From NCBI GenBank assembly GCA_002721445.1, contig PBKN01000007.1, forward strand, positions 1 through 60,134: a stretch of 60,134 nucleotides of DNA, in the 5' to 3' direction. The position numbers and the translations under genes were made by a program. The notes below the pieces were generated by a model. It was not told the origin of the DNA. It saw nothing but the letters and a program-made list of their open reading frames with translations, and made no database searches. The DNA is from Chloroflexota bacterium. Its GTDB lineage: Bacteria; Chloroflexota; Dehalococcoidia; Lucifugimonadales; GCA-002723415. Shown here piece after piece: positions 26,150 to 34,977 of this stretch. Each line of letters opens with the position of its first letter. Position 1 is the first letter of the stretch.

Positions 26150-27136
26150 TTGATTAATGTTGCAATTGTGGGAGTTACTAGTTGGGGAATTACTTTAGCA
26201 GATTTACTCGTGAAAAATGGTTTAAATGTAACTATTTGTGCAAGAAATAAAGAAGATGTAGAAGACTTTACTAACAAGAGATTAAAAATCTTTTCAAGTA
26301 ATAATTTAAAGAAATTTCAAGAAATTAATATTACTACGGAATACTACGAAAATTTAAAAAATGCTGATATGGTATTAATATCAGTTCCATCAAAATCATT
26401 TCGTAATAATATTCAAAATATTAAGCAATATTTATCTGGTTCAGCTTTATTAATAAGTGCAACGAAAGGTTTAGAAATAAACACCTCAATGCGTATGAGT
26501 CAAATATTGTATGACGAGCTTCAAAGTAATCAATATAGAGGCATATCTGTACTTTCTGGTCCAAATTTAGCTGCGGAGATAATTCAAGAAATTCCTTCTT
26601 CCACTGTAATTGCTTCAGATAACAAGAGAATTACTTTAGAAGTAAGAAAATTTTTCAGTTCTAAGTTTTTTCATGTTTATACTAGTTCTGATGTTATTGG
26701 TGTGGAATTTGGTGGAGCTTTAAAAAATATTATTGCGATTGGAGTCGGTATTTGTTATGGGTTGAAGTATGGGAATAATACAGTTGCTACTTTTATTACT
26801 AGCGGTTTTAATGAAATGATTAAATTAGGTTTAGCATGTGGTGCATTAGAAAAAACATTTTTAGGTTTTTCTGGATTAGGTGATTTAATTACAACTTGTT
26901 CAAGTAATTTAAGTCGTAATCGTTATGTAGGGGAACAATTAGCAATTGGTAAAAGTATCTTTGATATTAAAAAATCTATGAGTAATGTAGCAGAAGGTGT
27001 GGATACTATTTTTGCAGCTCAAAATTTATCAGAATTGCATAATCTAGATTTGCCTATAATTAATGGGATTTATAATATCGTGTTTAATTATGAGTCTCCT
27101 GATTATGTAATAAAAAATTTAACAAATCCGATATAA
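26150..27136 (+). CDS. gpsA: Glycerol-3-phosphate dehydrogenase [NAD(P)+]
   Basis: Reduces dihydroxyacetone phosphate to glycerol 3-phosphate for membrane lipids; 328 aa, cytosolic. The Rossmann start is VAIVGVTSWGITLADLL (usual GAGSWGT reads GVTSWGI). SVPSKSFR, SATKGLE, LSGPNLAAEI, the catalytic lysine region GALKNIIAIGVGI, and FSGLGDLITTCSS follow. Translation starts at TTG (26150), the codon placed directly before the conserved INVAIVG. It lies 26 bases after plsY in the same orientation, a functional pair. Confidence 0.94.
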   Translation: MINVAIVGVTSWGITLADLLVKNGLNVTICARNKEDVEDFTNKRLKIFSSNNLKKFQEINITTEYYENLKNADMVLISVPSKSFRNNIQNIKQYLSGSALLISATKGLEINTSMRMSQILYDELQSNQYRGISVLSGPNLAAEIIQEIPSSTVIASDNKRITLEVRKFFSSKFFHVYTSSDVIGVEFGGALKNIIAIGVGICYGLKYGNNTVATFITSGFNEMIKLGLACGALEKTFLGFSGLGDLITTCSSNLSRNRYVGEQLAIGKSIFDIKKSMSNVAEGVDTIFAAQNLSELHNLDLPIINGIYNIVFNYESPDYVIKNLTNPI

Positions 27137-27141
27137 TTAAT

Positions 27142-27879
27142 TTATATTTCGTCAAATTTAATTAAAATCGCAGTAATCAATATTATAGTGGCTGTTTCTG
27201 CTCTTAATATTCTATTTCCTAGAGATATTGGTTTAATACTATTTGCTTTAGATAATTCTATTTCTTCTTTTGTAAAACCTCCTTCTGGACCAGTAAACAA
27301 CCCTATTTCCATATTTATATTCGATTGAGGTATTTGCTTTAATTTAGAGTTTTTATTACCAGTTAGGGCAATAAATTTACTCATATTTTTATTTGGATAA
27401 GTAATAGCTTTTGTAAAGTCTAAAGGTTTATTTAATTCGGGGATTATTCCTCTTTGGCATTGTTCTGACGCTTCAGTTATGATCTTTTTCCAGCGTGGAT
27501 ATTTTTTTGTTAAAATCTGGTCGTCATTCCACCTTTTTATAGATCTATCACAAAATATAGGTACAAAATTAGTTACCCCTAATTCAGTTCCTTTTTGTAA
27601 TATAAATTCAAATTTGTCAGATTTTAGGATAGGTTGATACAAAGTAATTTTAATTGTTGGTTCAGATGAATTTTTTTGTTTCTCAATTATAAACCCAATT
27701 AGATTATCTTTTTTTATTTCTTTTAATTCTGTTATATATTCCCAGCCTGAGTTATCAAAAAGTGTAATTTTATCTCCTACTGAAAGTCTAAGAACATTAA
27801 TTAATTGATGTCTTAGATTTTCAGGGATTATAACTTGTTTTGTTTTTTTGATAATTGATTTTATAAAGAATCTATGCAT
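27142..27879 (-). CDS. rsmE: 16S rRNA (uracil-1498-N3)-methyltransferase RsmE
   Basis: SPOUT methyltransferase acting on U1498 of 16S rRNA; 245 aa from the ATG at 27879, which gives MHRFFIKSI, the common RsmE start; the frame open from 27897 only adds six residues inside prmA. Motifs are LQKGTELGVTNFVPI, RWKKIITEASEQCQRGIIPE, IGLFTGPEGGFTKEEIE and SLGNRILRAETATI. It overlaps the end of prmA by 8 bases and is the last gene of the dnaJ-prmA-rsmE unit, a common bacterial order. Confidence 0.94.
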   Translation of the reverse strand: MHRFFIKSIIKKTKQVIIPENLRHQLINVLRLSVGDKITLFDNSGWEYITELKEIKKDNLIGFIIEKQKNSSEPTIKITLYQPILKSDKFEFILQKGTELGVTNFVPIFCDRSIKRWNDDQILTKKYPRWKKIITEASEQCQRGIIPELNKPLDFTKAITYPNKNMSKFIALTGNKNSKLKQIPQSNINMEIGLFTGPEGGFTKEEIELSKANSIKPISLGNRILRAETATIILITAILIKFDEI

Positions 27880-28783
27880 TATCGACTTTTTCAGCAATCA
27901 TAGTTACCCAGCCCTCTAAAGGATTATTGCTCAATATATTGAATTTCAAAAATTTTAATTCTTTTTGTATTTCATTTTCGTTTTCTTCTAATATACCAGA
28001 TATAATGATTTTACTATTTACAGGAATGTGATTTCTGATATGAGAAGCCAATTCTTTAAATATTTTTGAAGATATATTAATTACGAATATGTCAAAAGAT
28101 TTTAAATCTAGACTCAAATCAGTGATTGTTCCTTTGAGGAATTGTGAATTATTTGAAGTTGAATTTAAAATTGAATTTTGTTTAGAAACTTTTATTGCAT
28201 TTGGGTCAATATCAATTCCTACTACTCTTTTTGCACCTAATTTAATTGAAGCAATAGAAAGTATTCCGGACCCACATCCAATGTCAACAACTTTCATTCC
28301 AGTCTTTATATTTGATTCTAATAATTGCAGGCACATATTGGTGGTAGGATGATAACCTGTGCCAAATGCGATATCAGGGTCTAGTTTAATTACTATTTCT
28401 TTTTCTTTTGGAGTATATTTTTGCCATGTGGGAGATATAACTAGGTTCTTTCCTATATTTATATTAGAGAATTGAGTTTTCCAATAATTTTTCCAGTCTT
28501 TATTACCTATTTTGCGTATTTTTAAAACACCAACTGGAGAAATATATCTTATAAGTCTTGTAGCTATATCAATTTGAGTACATATGCTATCAGATTTTTG
28601 GTTTTCTTCAATATAAGTTTTAATAGTTACAGAATAATTATTAGGTTTTGTTTCACCTTCATCTGGATGGTATTCGATGTTTTCTATTATTGCTATATCA
28701 GTATTAGCATAACGAAGAAAAATTTGAGATATTGGTTCTACAAATTCATTTGGGGTATCTATACTTAATTCTATCCAATCCAT
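27872..28783 (-). CDS. prmA: Ribosomal protein L11 methyltransferase PrmA
   Basis: SAM-dependent enzyme that methylates ribosomal protein L11; 303 aa. The N-terminal substrate-recognition domain begins MDWIELSIDTPNEFVEP; the catalytic domain has DIAFGTGYHPTTNMCL, the SAM motif VVDIGCGSGILSIASIKLGA, and IDIDPNAIKVSKQN. The NPPY-like position reads NISS (VINISSKI), close to the family NIL/NIV pattern. It lies between dnaJ (30 bases upstream) and rsmE (8-base overlap), probably one transcript. Confidence 0.94.
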   Translation of the reverse strand: MDWIELSIDTPNEFVEPISQIFLRYANTDIAIIENIEYHPDEGETKPNNYSVTIKTYIEENQKSDSICTQIDIATRLIRYISPVGVLKIRKIGNKDWKNYWKTQFSNINIGKNLVISPTWQKYTPKEKEIVIKLDPDIAFGTGYHPTTNMCLQLLESNIKTGMKVVDIGCGSGILSIASIKLGAKRVVGIDIDPNAIKVSKQNSILNSTSNNSQFLKGTITDLSLDLKSFDIFVINISSKIFKELASHIRNHIPVNSKIIISGILEENENEIQKELKFLKFNILSNNPLEGWVTMIAEKVDNA

Positions 28784-28812
28784 TAATATTATTTCCTAAA
28801 AGTAGAATTAAA

Positions 28813-29958
28813 CTAATCTTCTTTATTTATTGAATCCTTTATTTTGCTGAACCAGCTCTTGGCATCATTATTTAATTCGTTATCAGGGTCTTCTAAAGTA
28901 TTGGATAATTCTTTGAGAATATTTTCTTGAGAACTTGTTAAATTATCAGGAGTACGTACTACTATAGATACTATATGATCTCCTCTTTTATTAGAGTTTA
29001 GGTGTACAATCCCCTTCCCTTTTAATCGAAAATTTCTTCCATTTTGAGTACCTTTAGGTATGGTTAGTTCAATTTCTCCTTCTAAAGTTTGAACTCTAAT
29101 TTTATCACCTAAGGCTGCTTGTGAAATATTTATGTTTCTAATTGAATGAATATCATATTTTTTTCTATTAAAATATTCGTGAGGAGTAACTGTAACATGT
29201 ACAAATAGATCCCCTGGAGGTCCTTGATCGATACTAGCTTCACCTTCATTAGTTAATCTAATTTGTGTGTCAGTTTCAATCCCAGCTGGGATTGAAACTG
29301 ACAATTTTCTTTTTTTTCTTAGTCTTCCATTACCTGAACATTCTGTACAAGGTGTTTTTATTATTTTACCTCTACCTTTACAACTTCCACAGTTTCCTAC
29401 TTGAACAAACTGTCCAAATACACTTTGTTGTGATCTTCGAACTTGTCCAGACCCATTACAAGAAATGCATGTAGGTGTATCGCTACCAGGTTCGCTTTTA
29501 TTTCCTTTACAATGGGAACATTTTTCTATTCTTTGAATTTGTATTTCAGATTCTGTACCAAATACTGATTCTTCAAAGTCAATTTTTATAGATGTTTGTA
29601 AATCTGATCCTTGATGAACTCTTTGTTTATTACTACTAGTACCAAACCCTCCGCCAAAGAAAGCATCAAAAATGTCACCTACTCCGCCAAAATTTTCAAA
29701 ACCCTCAAATCCTTTTCCAGACCTAGTTCCACTTACAGCATCATGCCCGTATTGGTCATACAATTGTCTTTTTTCATTATCAGAAAGAATTTGGTAAGCT
29801 TCGTTAATTTCTTTGAATTTTGCTTCAGCTTCACTTGTTTTATTGCGATCAGGGTGATATTTAAGAGCTAATTTTCTAAAAGCTTTTTTTATTTCTTCTT
29901 CTGAAGAATTTTTAGATATCTCTAATATATCGTAATAGTCTCTTTTACTTGTAGTCAT
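28813..29958 (-). CDS. dnaJ: Chaperone protein DnaJ
   Basis: Type I Hsp40 co-chaperone that stimulates DnaK; 381 aa. The J domain (1-70) carries HPD in [10 protein letters not shown], followed by a Gly/Phe-rich region. The zinc-binding domain has four CxxCxGxG-type repeats ([32 protein letters not shown]), then the C-terminal client domains with [15 protein letters not shown] and [19 protein letters not shown]. No dnaK or grpE is in the window. No clear ribosome site precedes the ATG. The segment coding [13 protein letters not shown] is a perfect 36-nt palindrome, listed separately. Confidence 0.97.
   Translation of the reverse strand: MTTSKRDYYDILEISKNSSEEEIKKAFRKLALKYHPDRNKTSEAEAKFKEINEAYQILSDNEKRQLYDQYGHDAVSGTRSGKGFEGFENFGGVGDIFDAFFGGGFGTSSNKQRVHQGSDLQTSIKIDFEESVFGTESEIQIQRIEKCSHCKGNKSEPGSDTPTCISCNGSGQVRRSQQSVFGQFVQVGNCGSCKGRGKIIKTPCTECSGNGRLRKKRKLSVSIPAGIETDTQIRLTNEGEASIDQGPPGDLFVHVTVTPHEYFNRKKYDIHSIRNINISQAALGDKIRVQTLEGEIELTIPKGTQNGRNFRLKGKGIVHLNSNKRGDHIVSIVVRTPDNLTSSQENILKELSNTLEDPDNELNNDAKSWFSKIKDSINKED
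29268..29303. repeat. 36-nt perfect palindrome inside dnaJ
   Basis: Two 18-base arms meet with no spacer: the left arm TGTCAGTTTCAATCCCAG (29268-29285) is the exact reverse complement of 29286-29303. It codes for the conserved DnaJ segment [11 protein letters not shown] on the minus strand. One copy only; no direct repeats around it. Confidence 0.95.
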
Positions 29959-30049
29959 ATATAATCTGATTTTTTGTTATTAATTTAATTTTTAGTATAT
30001 TTAAAACAATTATATTAACTTATTTAAATACTAACAAGTATTTAAATAA

Positions 30050-30124
30050 TGGAGCGGGCGATGGGATTCGAACCCACGGCCTCGTCCTTGGCAAGGACAC
30101 GCTCTACCACTGAGCTACGCCCGC
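30050..30124 (-). tRNA. tRNA-Gly (anticodon GCC)
   Basis: Acceptor GCGGGCG/CGCCCGC, D-arm GCTC...GAGC, anticodon stem TGTCC/GGACG with loop TTGCCAA (anticodon GCC), T-arm GTGGG-TTCGAAT-CCCAT. The discriminator is T, as common in tRNA-Gly, and CCA is encoded at 30050-30052. It follows tRNA-Phe by 18 bases and precedes dnaJ on the same strand. Confidence 0.96.
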
Positions 30125-30142
30125 AAAATAATAATATAAGTA

Positions 30143-30215
<73 letters not shown>

Positions 30216-30241
30216 TAAAACCCTTAAGAGGATATTTTAAC

Positions 30242-30263
30242 ATATTTATAATATTATAAATAT
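30242..30263. promoter_or_regulatory. 22-nt AT palindrome upstream of the pdh operon
   Basis: A perfect palindrome made only of A and T, with ATTTATAAT/ATTATAAAT at its core, lies in the 107-base space between divergent tRNA-Phe and lpdA. It could be an operator or part of the promoters on either strand. In such an AT-rich genome chance is not excluded. Confidence 0.35.
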
Positions 30264-30322
30264 TAATCTATGATAAAATACTGTTAGTTTATCTGATTAG
30301 AATATTTTAAGGAGAATACATA

Positions 30323-31702
30323 TTGAATTATGATGTTGTAGTATTGGGTGCAGGCCCTGGCGGTTATGTGGCTGCTATTAGAGCATCTCAGCTAGGTTTA
30401 AAGACTGCAATTTTGGAAAAGGAAGCAGTTGGAGGTTTATGCCTAAACTGGGGATGCATACCAAGTAAATCTCTTTTAAGAAATGCACAAGTATTAAGTT
30501 TAGTTAAAAATGCTAGTGAGTTTGGTATTGAATTCGACAATTTAAATTATGATTTTGGAGAAGCAATTAAGCGTAGTAGAGATGTGGTAGATAAACTTAC
30601 TAATGGAATAGCTTTACTTTTGAAAAAAAACAAGATTGATAATATTAAAGGTACAGGTGTAATCGAAAATGCAGAGACTATAAAAGTTCTAGAAACTGGT
30701 GAATTATTATCTGCAAAAAATATAATTGTTTCAACAGGAGCTAAACAGAGGCAATTACCTGGAATAAATATTGATCATAATATTGTAATGACTAGTAGAG
30801 ATGCCTTGGAATCCCCTCTAGTACCAGAAAGAATTGTTATAGTTGGAGGAGGTGCTACTGGTGTTGAATTTGCACACATATATAATACATATGGAGCACA
30901 AGTAAAAATAATTGAATTGATGCCAAGAATTATACCTTCTGAAGATTTAGACATAAGTAAGAATTTAGAAAGAACATTTAAGAGTAAAGGTATAGATATA
31001 GTTACAGGTTGTAAGGTAAATGATATTAAAGTTGATAATAATATTGCAACTTTGTCTCTTACAAAAGATGGTGTTGATTCAATAGTTGAGTGTGATCGTG
31101 TTCTTGTTTCTGTTGGAATGCAAGGTAATATAAGTGATATTGGTATTGAATCTGTAGATTTGAATATTGATAGAGATTTTATTTTGGTTGATGAAAATAT
31201 GAGAACAAATATATCAAATATCTATGCTATTGGGGATGTAACTGGAAAAATGCTTTTAGCTCATGTTGCTTCTGCGCAAGCAATTATTGCTGTTGAAACA
31301 ATTGCAGGCTTAGAGCCTTCTCTTATTGATTATAATGATATGCCTAGAGCAATTTACTGTGAACCTCAAGTTGCTAGTTTTGGTATTACTGAAGAGGATG
31401 CTGTTGCAAAGGGACTTAATATAAAAATTGGTAAATTCCCCTTTTCTGCTAGTGGTAAAGCATTAGCATTAGCAGAACATAAAGGGGTGTGTAAGTTAAT
31501 AGTTGACAATGATACAGATGAACTTTTGGGAGCACATATGATAGGTGCAGAAGTTACTGAATTATTAGGAGAAATTGGTATATTAAAAGCCTTAGAAGGA
31601 ACTGCAGTTGAATTAGGGGCTTTAGTTCACCCTCACCCTACTATATCAGAAGTAATTAAAGAGGCTTCTTTAAGTATTTTTGATGAAGCAATTCATATCT
31701 AG
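30323..31702 (+). CDS. lpdA: Dihydrolipoyl dehydrogenase (E3)
   Basis: FAD enzyme that reoxidises dihydrolipoyl groups of the pyruvate dehydrogenase complex with NAD+; 459 aa. FAD motif VLGAGPGGYVAAIRA (8-22), redox-active disulfide C40-LNWG-C45, NAD-binding IVGGGATGVEFAHIY, FAD motif YAIGDVTG, and the C-terminal catalytic HPHPTISEVIKEA. Translation starts at TTG with AAGGAG nine bases upstream. It is the first gene of an E3-E1 alpha-E1 beta-E2 operon; having lpdA first is less usual than at the end. Confidence 0.95.
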   Translation: MNYDVVVLGAGPGGYVAAIRASQLGLKTAILEKEAVGGLCLNWGCIPSKSLLRNAQVLSLVKNASEFGIEFDNLNYDFGEAIKRSRDVVDKLTNGIALLLKKNKIDNIKGTGVIENAETIKVLETGELLSAKNIIVSTGAKQRQLPGINIDHNIVMTSRDALESPLVPERIVIVGGGATGVEFAHIYNTYGAQVKIIELMPRIIPSEDLDISKNLERTFKSKGIDIVTGCKVNDIKVDNNIATLSLTKDGVDSIVECDRVLVSVGMQGNISDIGIESVDLNIDRDFILVDENMRTNISNIYAIGDVTGKMLLAHVASAQAIIAVETIAGLEPSLIDYNDMPRAIYCEPQVASFGITEEDAVAKGLNIKIGKFPFSASGKALALAEHKGVCKLIVDNDTDELLGAHMIGAEVTELLGEIGILKALEGTAVELGALVHPHPTISEVIKEASLSIFDEAIHI

Positions 31703-31716
31703 TTTAGGTTTATATA

Positions 31717-32679
31717 ATGGATTTAAATAATCAAGATTTATTAAATATATTAAGACAAATGATTGTTATACGTAAGTTTGAACAATCTACAGAACGTCAA
31801 TATAAACGAGGAAATATTGCTGGGTTTTTACATATTTATAGTGGTCAAGAAGCTATAGCGGTAGGAGCTATAGGGGCTTTAAAAGAAAATGATTATATAG
31901 TTACGCATTATAGGGATCATGGTCATGCTTTAGCTAGAGGTATAGACCCTAATTTAATTATGGCAGAGTTATACGGTAAAGTTGATGGAACTAACGGTGG
32001 AAGAGGAGGGTCAATGCATATAATGGATAGTTCTAAAAATTTTATGGGAGGATACGCTATTGTTGCAGGGCAATTACCGATTGCAATTGGTTTGGCTATG
32101 GCTTCAAAATTTAAGAAAAAAAATGATGTGATAATGTGTTTCTTTGGAGATGGAGCAGTAAATGAAGGGGAATTCCATGAATGTATGAACTTGGCTTCTT
32201 TGTGGAAACTTCCAGTTCTATTTATTTTAGAAAATAATTTATATGGTATGGGGAGTAGTATTTATGATACACATGCTTGCGGAAAAGATGTGTATTTATC
32301 AATTGAGGACCCTTATAAAATTCCAGCCGCGCAAGTTGATGGGATGGATTTTTTTGCAATTAGGGAAATTGTAGAACAAGCTATAAACAAAATAAGGAAT
32401 GGTGACGGTCCATTTTTTATTGAAGCAATGACTTATAGATTTAGAGGCCATTCGATAGCGGATCCTAGTAAATATAGAGATACTCAAGAAGTAGAATCAT
32501 GGGTTGATAAAGATCCGATTATTTTTTTAAAGAAATTCTTAGCAGATAAAGATCTTGATGAAGAGATTTCAAAAATTGAAAATGAAGCAGATGAAATAGT
32601 AGTAAAAGCTGAAAATTTTGCTGAAAATAGTAAATTTCCCTCTTTAGATAGTAGGTTTGATCATGTTGTTAACAATTAG
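31717..32679 (+). CDS. pdhA: Pyruvate dehydrogenase E1 component, alpha subunit
   Basis: Thiamine-diphosphate-dependent decarboxylase subunit; 320 aa. It begins with RQMIVIRKFEQ, contains GFLHIYSGQEAIAVGA, THYRDHGHALARG, and the ThDP motif GDGAVNEGEFHECMNLASLWKLP ending in ENN. GGSMHIMD and RFRGHSIADPSKYR are typical of pyruvate-type E1. Acetoin or branched-chain specificity cannot be fully excluded from sequence. It lies 14 bases after lpdA and overlaps pdhB by 17 bases. Confidence 0.92.
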   Translation: MDLNNQDLLNILRQMIVIRKFEQSTERQYKRGNIAGFLHIYSGQEAIAVGAIGALKENDYIVTHYRDHGHALARGIDPNLIMAELYGKVDGTNGGRGGSMHIMDSSKNFMGGYAIVAGQLPIAIGLAMASKFKKKNDVIMCFFGDGAVNEGEFHECMNLASLWKLPVLFILENNLYGMGSSIYDTHACGKDVYLSIEDPYKIPAAQVDGMDFFAIREIVEQAINKIRNGDGPFFIEAMTYRFRGHSIADPSKYRDTQEVESWVDKDPIIFLKKFLADKDLDEEISKIENEADEIVVKAENFAENSKFPSLDSRFDHVVNN

Positions 32680-33649
32680 AGAAGCTATTTCTCTTGGATT
32701 AAGAGAAGCATTAAATAATAATGATAATTGTTTTATTATGGGAGAAGATATAGCTGAATATGGCGGAGCATATTCAATAACAAAAGGGTTTTTAGAAGAA
32801 TTTGGGAAAGAGCGTATTATTGATACACCAATATCTGAATCAGCTATTATTGGTGCTGGTTGCGGAGCAGCTATGGCAGGAATGAAGCCAATATTGGAAA
32901 TTATGAGCATAAATTTTACCTTATTAGCAATGGATCAAATAGTAAACAATATTGCAAAATTAAACTATCTTTCTAACGGTCAAATGAATGTTCCTATTAT
33001 TATAAGAACTGTAACTGGAGGAGGAGGCCAATTATCATCTACTCATTCTCAAAGTTTAGAGCATTGGTATGCGTCTGTTCCCGGTCTAACAGTGGTAAAT
33101 CCCAGTAATGCCTATGATGCATTAGGTTTATTACGTACATCAATCAAGTCTGATGATCCAATATTATTTATAGAACACGGGATGATTTATAGGAATACAT
33201 ATGAAGTACCTGAGGAATATTATGATGTACCATTTGGTAAAGCTAGTACATTAGAACTTGGAGATGATATAACCATTATAAGTTATTCAAAAATGGTATG
33301 TGTATCTCTAGAAATTTCAGATATTTTAAAAAAAGAATATAATGTTTCTTGTGATGTTATTGACTTAAGAACACTAAGACCTTTAGACTCAGAATCAATA
33401 ATTAATTCTGCTAAAAAAACCGGTAAAGTAGTGATAATTGAAGAGGCTCATAAAACTGGAGGATTTTCAGGAGAGCTGACATCTATTATTCAAGAGGAAT
33501 GTTTTGATTATATGGATAGTCCTATTATAAGAATTTGTTCTGAAGATATTCCTATACCTTATTCAAAAAACTTAGAAGATTCAATAATTCCAAATGCTAA
33601 ATATGCGTTAACTGAAATTATTAAAAAACTTAATTTGAAAAAAATTTAA
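32663..33649 (+). CDS. pdhB: Pyruvate dehydrogenase E1 component, beta subunit
   Basis: Partner of the alpha subunit in the E1 heterotetramer; 328 aa from the ATG at 32663. It begins LTIREAISLGLREAL and has FIMGEDIAEYGGAYSITKGF, DTPISESAIIGAGCGAAMAG, MDQIVNNIAKL and HSQSLEHWYASVPGL, all conserved in E1 beta; the C-terminal transketolase-like domain has DLRTLRPLD and EEAHKTGGFSGE. An in-frame TTG six bases upstream (32657) is less likely. The start lies inside the end of pdhA, so the two chains should be made in equal amounts. Confidence 0.93.
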   Translation: MLLTIREAISLGLREALNNNDNCFIMGEDIAEYGGAYSITKGFLEEFGKERIIDTPISESAIIGAGCGAAMAGMKPILEIMSINFTLLAMDQIVNNIAKLNYLSNGQMNVPIIIRTVTGGGGQLSSTHSQSLEHWYASVPGLTVVNPSNAYDALGLLRTSIKSDDPILFIEHGMIYRNTYEVPEEYYDVPFGKASTLELGDDITIISYSKMVCVSLEISDILKKEYNVSCDVIDLRTLRPLDSESIINSAKKTGKVVIIEEAHKTGGFSGELTSIIQEECFDYMDSPIIRICSEDIPIPYSKNLEDSIIPNAKYALTEIIKKLNLKKI

Positions 33650-33690
33650 GATATAAAAAATTTTACATTTATTATGTAAGGAAGTGTAAT

Positions 33691-34950
33691 ATGGCAACTA
33701 AGATGAATATGCCTCAGCTTGGATATGATATGTCTCAAGGAACAGTAATTAGATGGTTAAAAGAAGAATCATCATCCGTCAAAGTAGGTGAACCTATTGT
33801 TGAAATTGAAACAGATAAGGCTGTTGTTGAAGTAGAAGCTGAACAAAATGGGATATTAAGAAAAATTTTAGTTTTTGAAGGAGTTTCTGTTCCTGTAGGT
33901 AATCCGATTGCTATAATTGGTACAGAAGAGGAAGATATAACTGAGTTTGATACTTTGCAAACTAAAGATGTTTCAGAAATTAAAGTTGATGATGAAGTTA
34001 TTGAAATAAAAGATTCTGAAATTCCAGATAATAACGATGTTTCTGAAACTGATTCTAGTTTACTCTTAGAGGATAATAATCTTAAAGAAGATCTTGTTGT
34101 AAGAGCTTCTCCTGTTGCGCGACGTATTGCTAAAGAAAAAGGAATTGATTTAACAAAGGTTAAAGGAACTGGTCCATCAGGCAGAATAGTAAAAGAGGAT
34201 ATATTAAATTTTTCAAATATTGAAAGTTCAGATATTATTGAAAGCTCGTTTGTTAAAGATAATAATGATAAAAATATTCCTCTTTCAAAAATGAGGCAGC
34301 AAATTGCTAGGGTTACATCGATTAGTAAAAATGAAAAACCACATTTTTATGTATCGTGTGAAATTAATATGACCAAAGCTATAGAATTCAGATTGCAATT
34401 GAATAAGTCTTTGGAAAGCCAGGGGATTAAGGTTTCTATTAATGATTTAATAGTTAAAGCATCTGTTCAAGCATTGCTAGAATTCCCTAATTTCAATGCA
34501 TATTTAGATGGTGACAATATTAAAATTAATCAACAGATAAACATTGGTATAGCAATTGCCGAAGATCAAGGATTGACAGTTCCTGCAATAATGGATTGTG
34601 GAGAAAAATCTTTAGCTGATATTTCTATAGCGTCAAAAGATTTAATAGCAAGAGTTAAAAATGGCACATTAAATTCTTCTGAATATACTGGAGGTACTTT
34701 TGCAATTAGTAATCTAGGAATGTTTGATGTTTCCAGTTTTATAGCTATAATTCAACCTCCTCAGACAGCAGTAATTGCTGTTGGAACTGTTATGAGTAAG
34801 CCAATTGTAGTGGAAGATAAAATAGTGATTGCTCAAATTATGAATGCAACTTTATCAGCTGACCATAGAATAGTTGATGGAGCTGATGGAGCTAGATTTA
34901 TTACTTCTGTTAAAGAGGCATTGGAGAATCCTATTGGATTTTTAATTTAA
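33691..34950 (+). CDS. pdhC: Dihydrolipoamide acetyltransferase (E2)
   Basis: Core acetyltransferase of the pyruvate dehydrogenase complex; 419 aa. One N-terminal lipoyl domain with EIETDKAVVEVEA (K43 is the lipoyl lysine), an acidic linker of about 60 residues, a peripheral-subunit-binding domain (RASPVARRIAKEKGIDL... TGPSGRIVKEDI, about 148-185), and the catalytic domain ending in LSADHRIVDGADGARF with the catalytic His and Asp. GGAAG lies before the ATG, 41 bases after pdhB. It completes E1-E2-E3 in one operon. Confidence 0.94.
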   Translation: MATKMNMPQLGYDMSQGTVIRWLKEESSSVKVGEPIVEIETDKAVVEVEAEQNGILRKILVFEGVSVPVGNPIAIIGTEEEDITEFDTLQTKDVSEIKVDDEVIEIKDSEIPDNNDVSETDSSLLLEDNNLKEDLVVRASPVARRIAKEKGIDLTKVKGTGPSGRIVKEDILNFSNIESSDIIESSFVKDNNDKNIPLSKMRQQIARVTSISKNEKPHFYVSCEINMTKAIEFRLQLNKSLESQGIKVSINDLIVKASVQALLEFPNFNAYLDGDNIKINQQINIGIAIAEDQGLTVPAIMDCGEKSLADISIASKDLIARVKNGTLNSSEYTGGTFAISNLGMFDVSSFIAIIQPPQTAVIAVGTVMSKPIVVEDKIVIAQIMNATLSADHRIVDGADGARFITSVKEALENPIGFLI

Positions 34951-34977
34951 AATTGAAAAAATATTTGGAGAATAATT

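Noticed and set aside
29268-29303. CRISPR repeat, because the arms read GTTTCAATCCC and end in ATTGAAAC
   Set aside because: Only one copy exists, it lies within dnaJ and encodes the conserved IPAG segment, and there are no spacers or cas genes.
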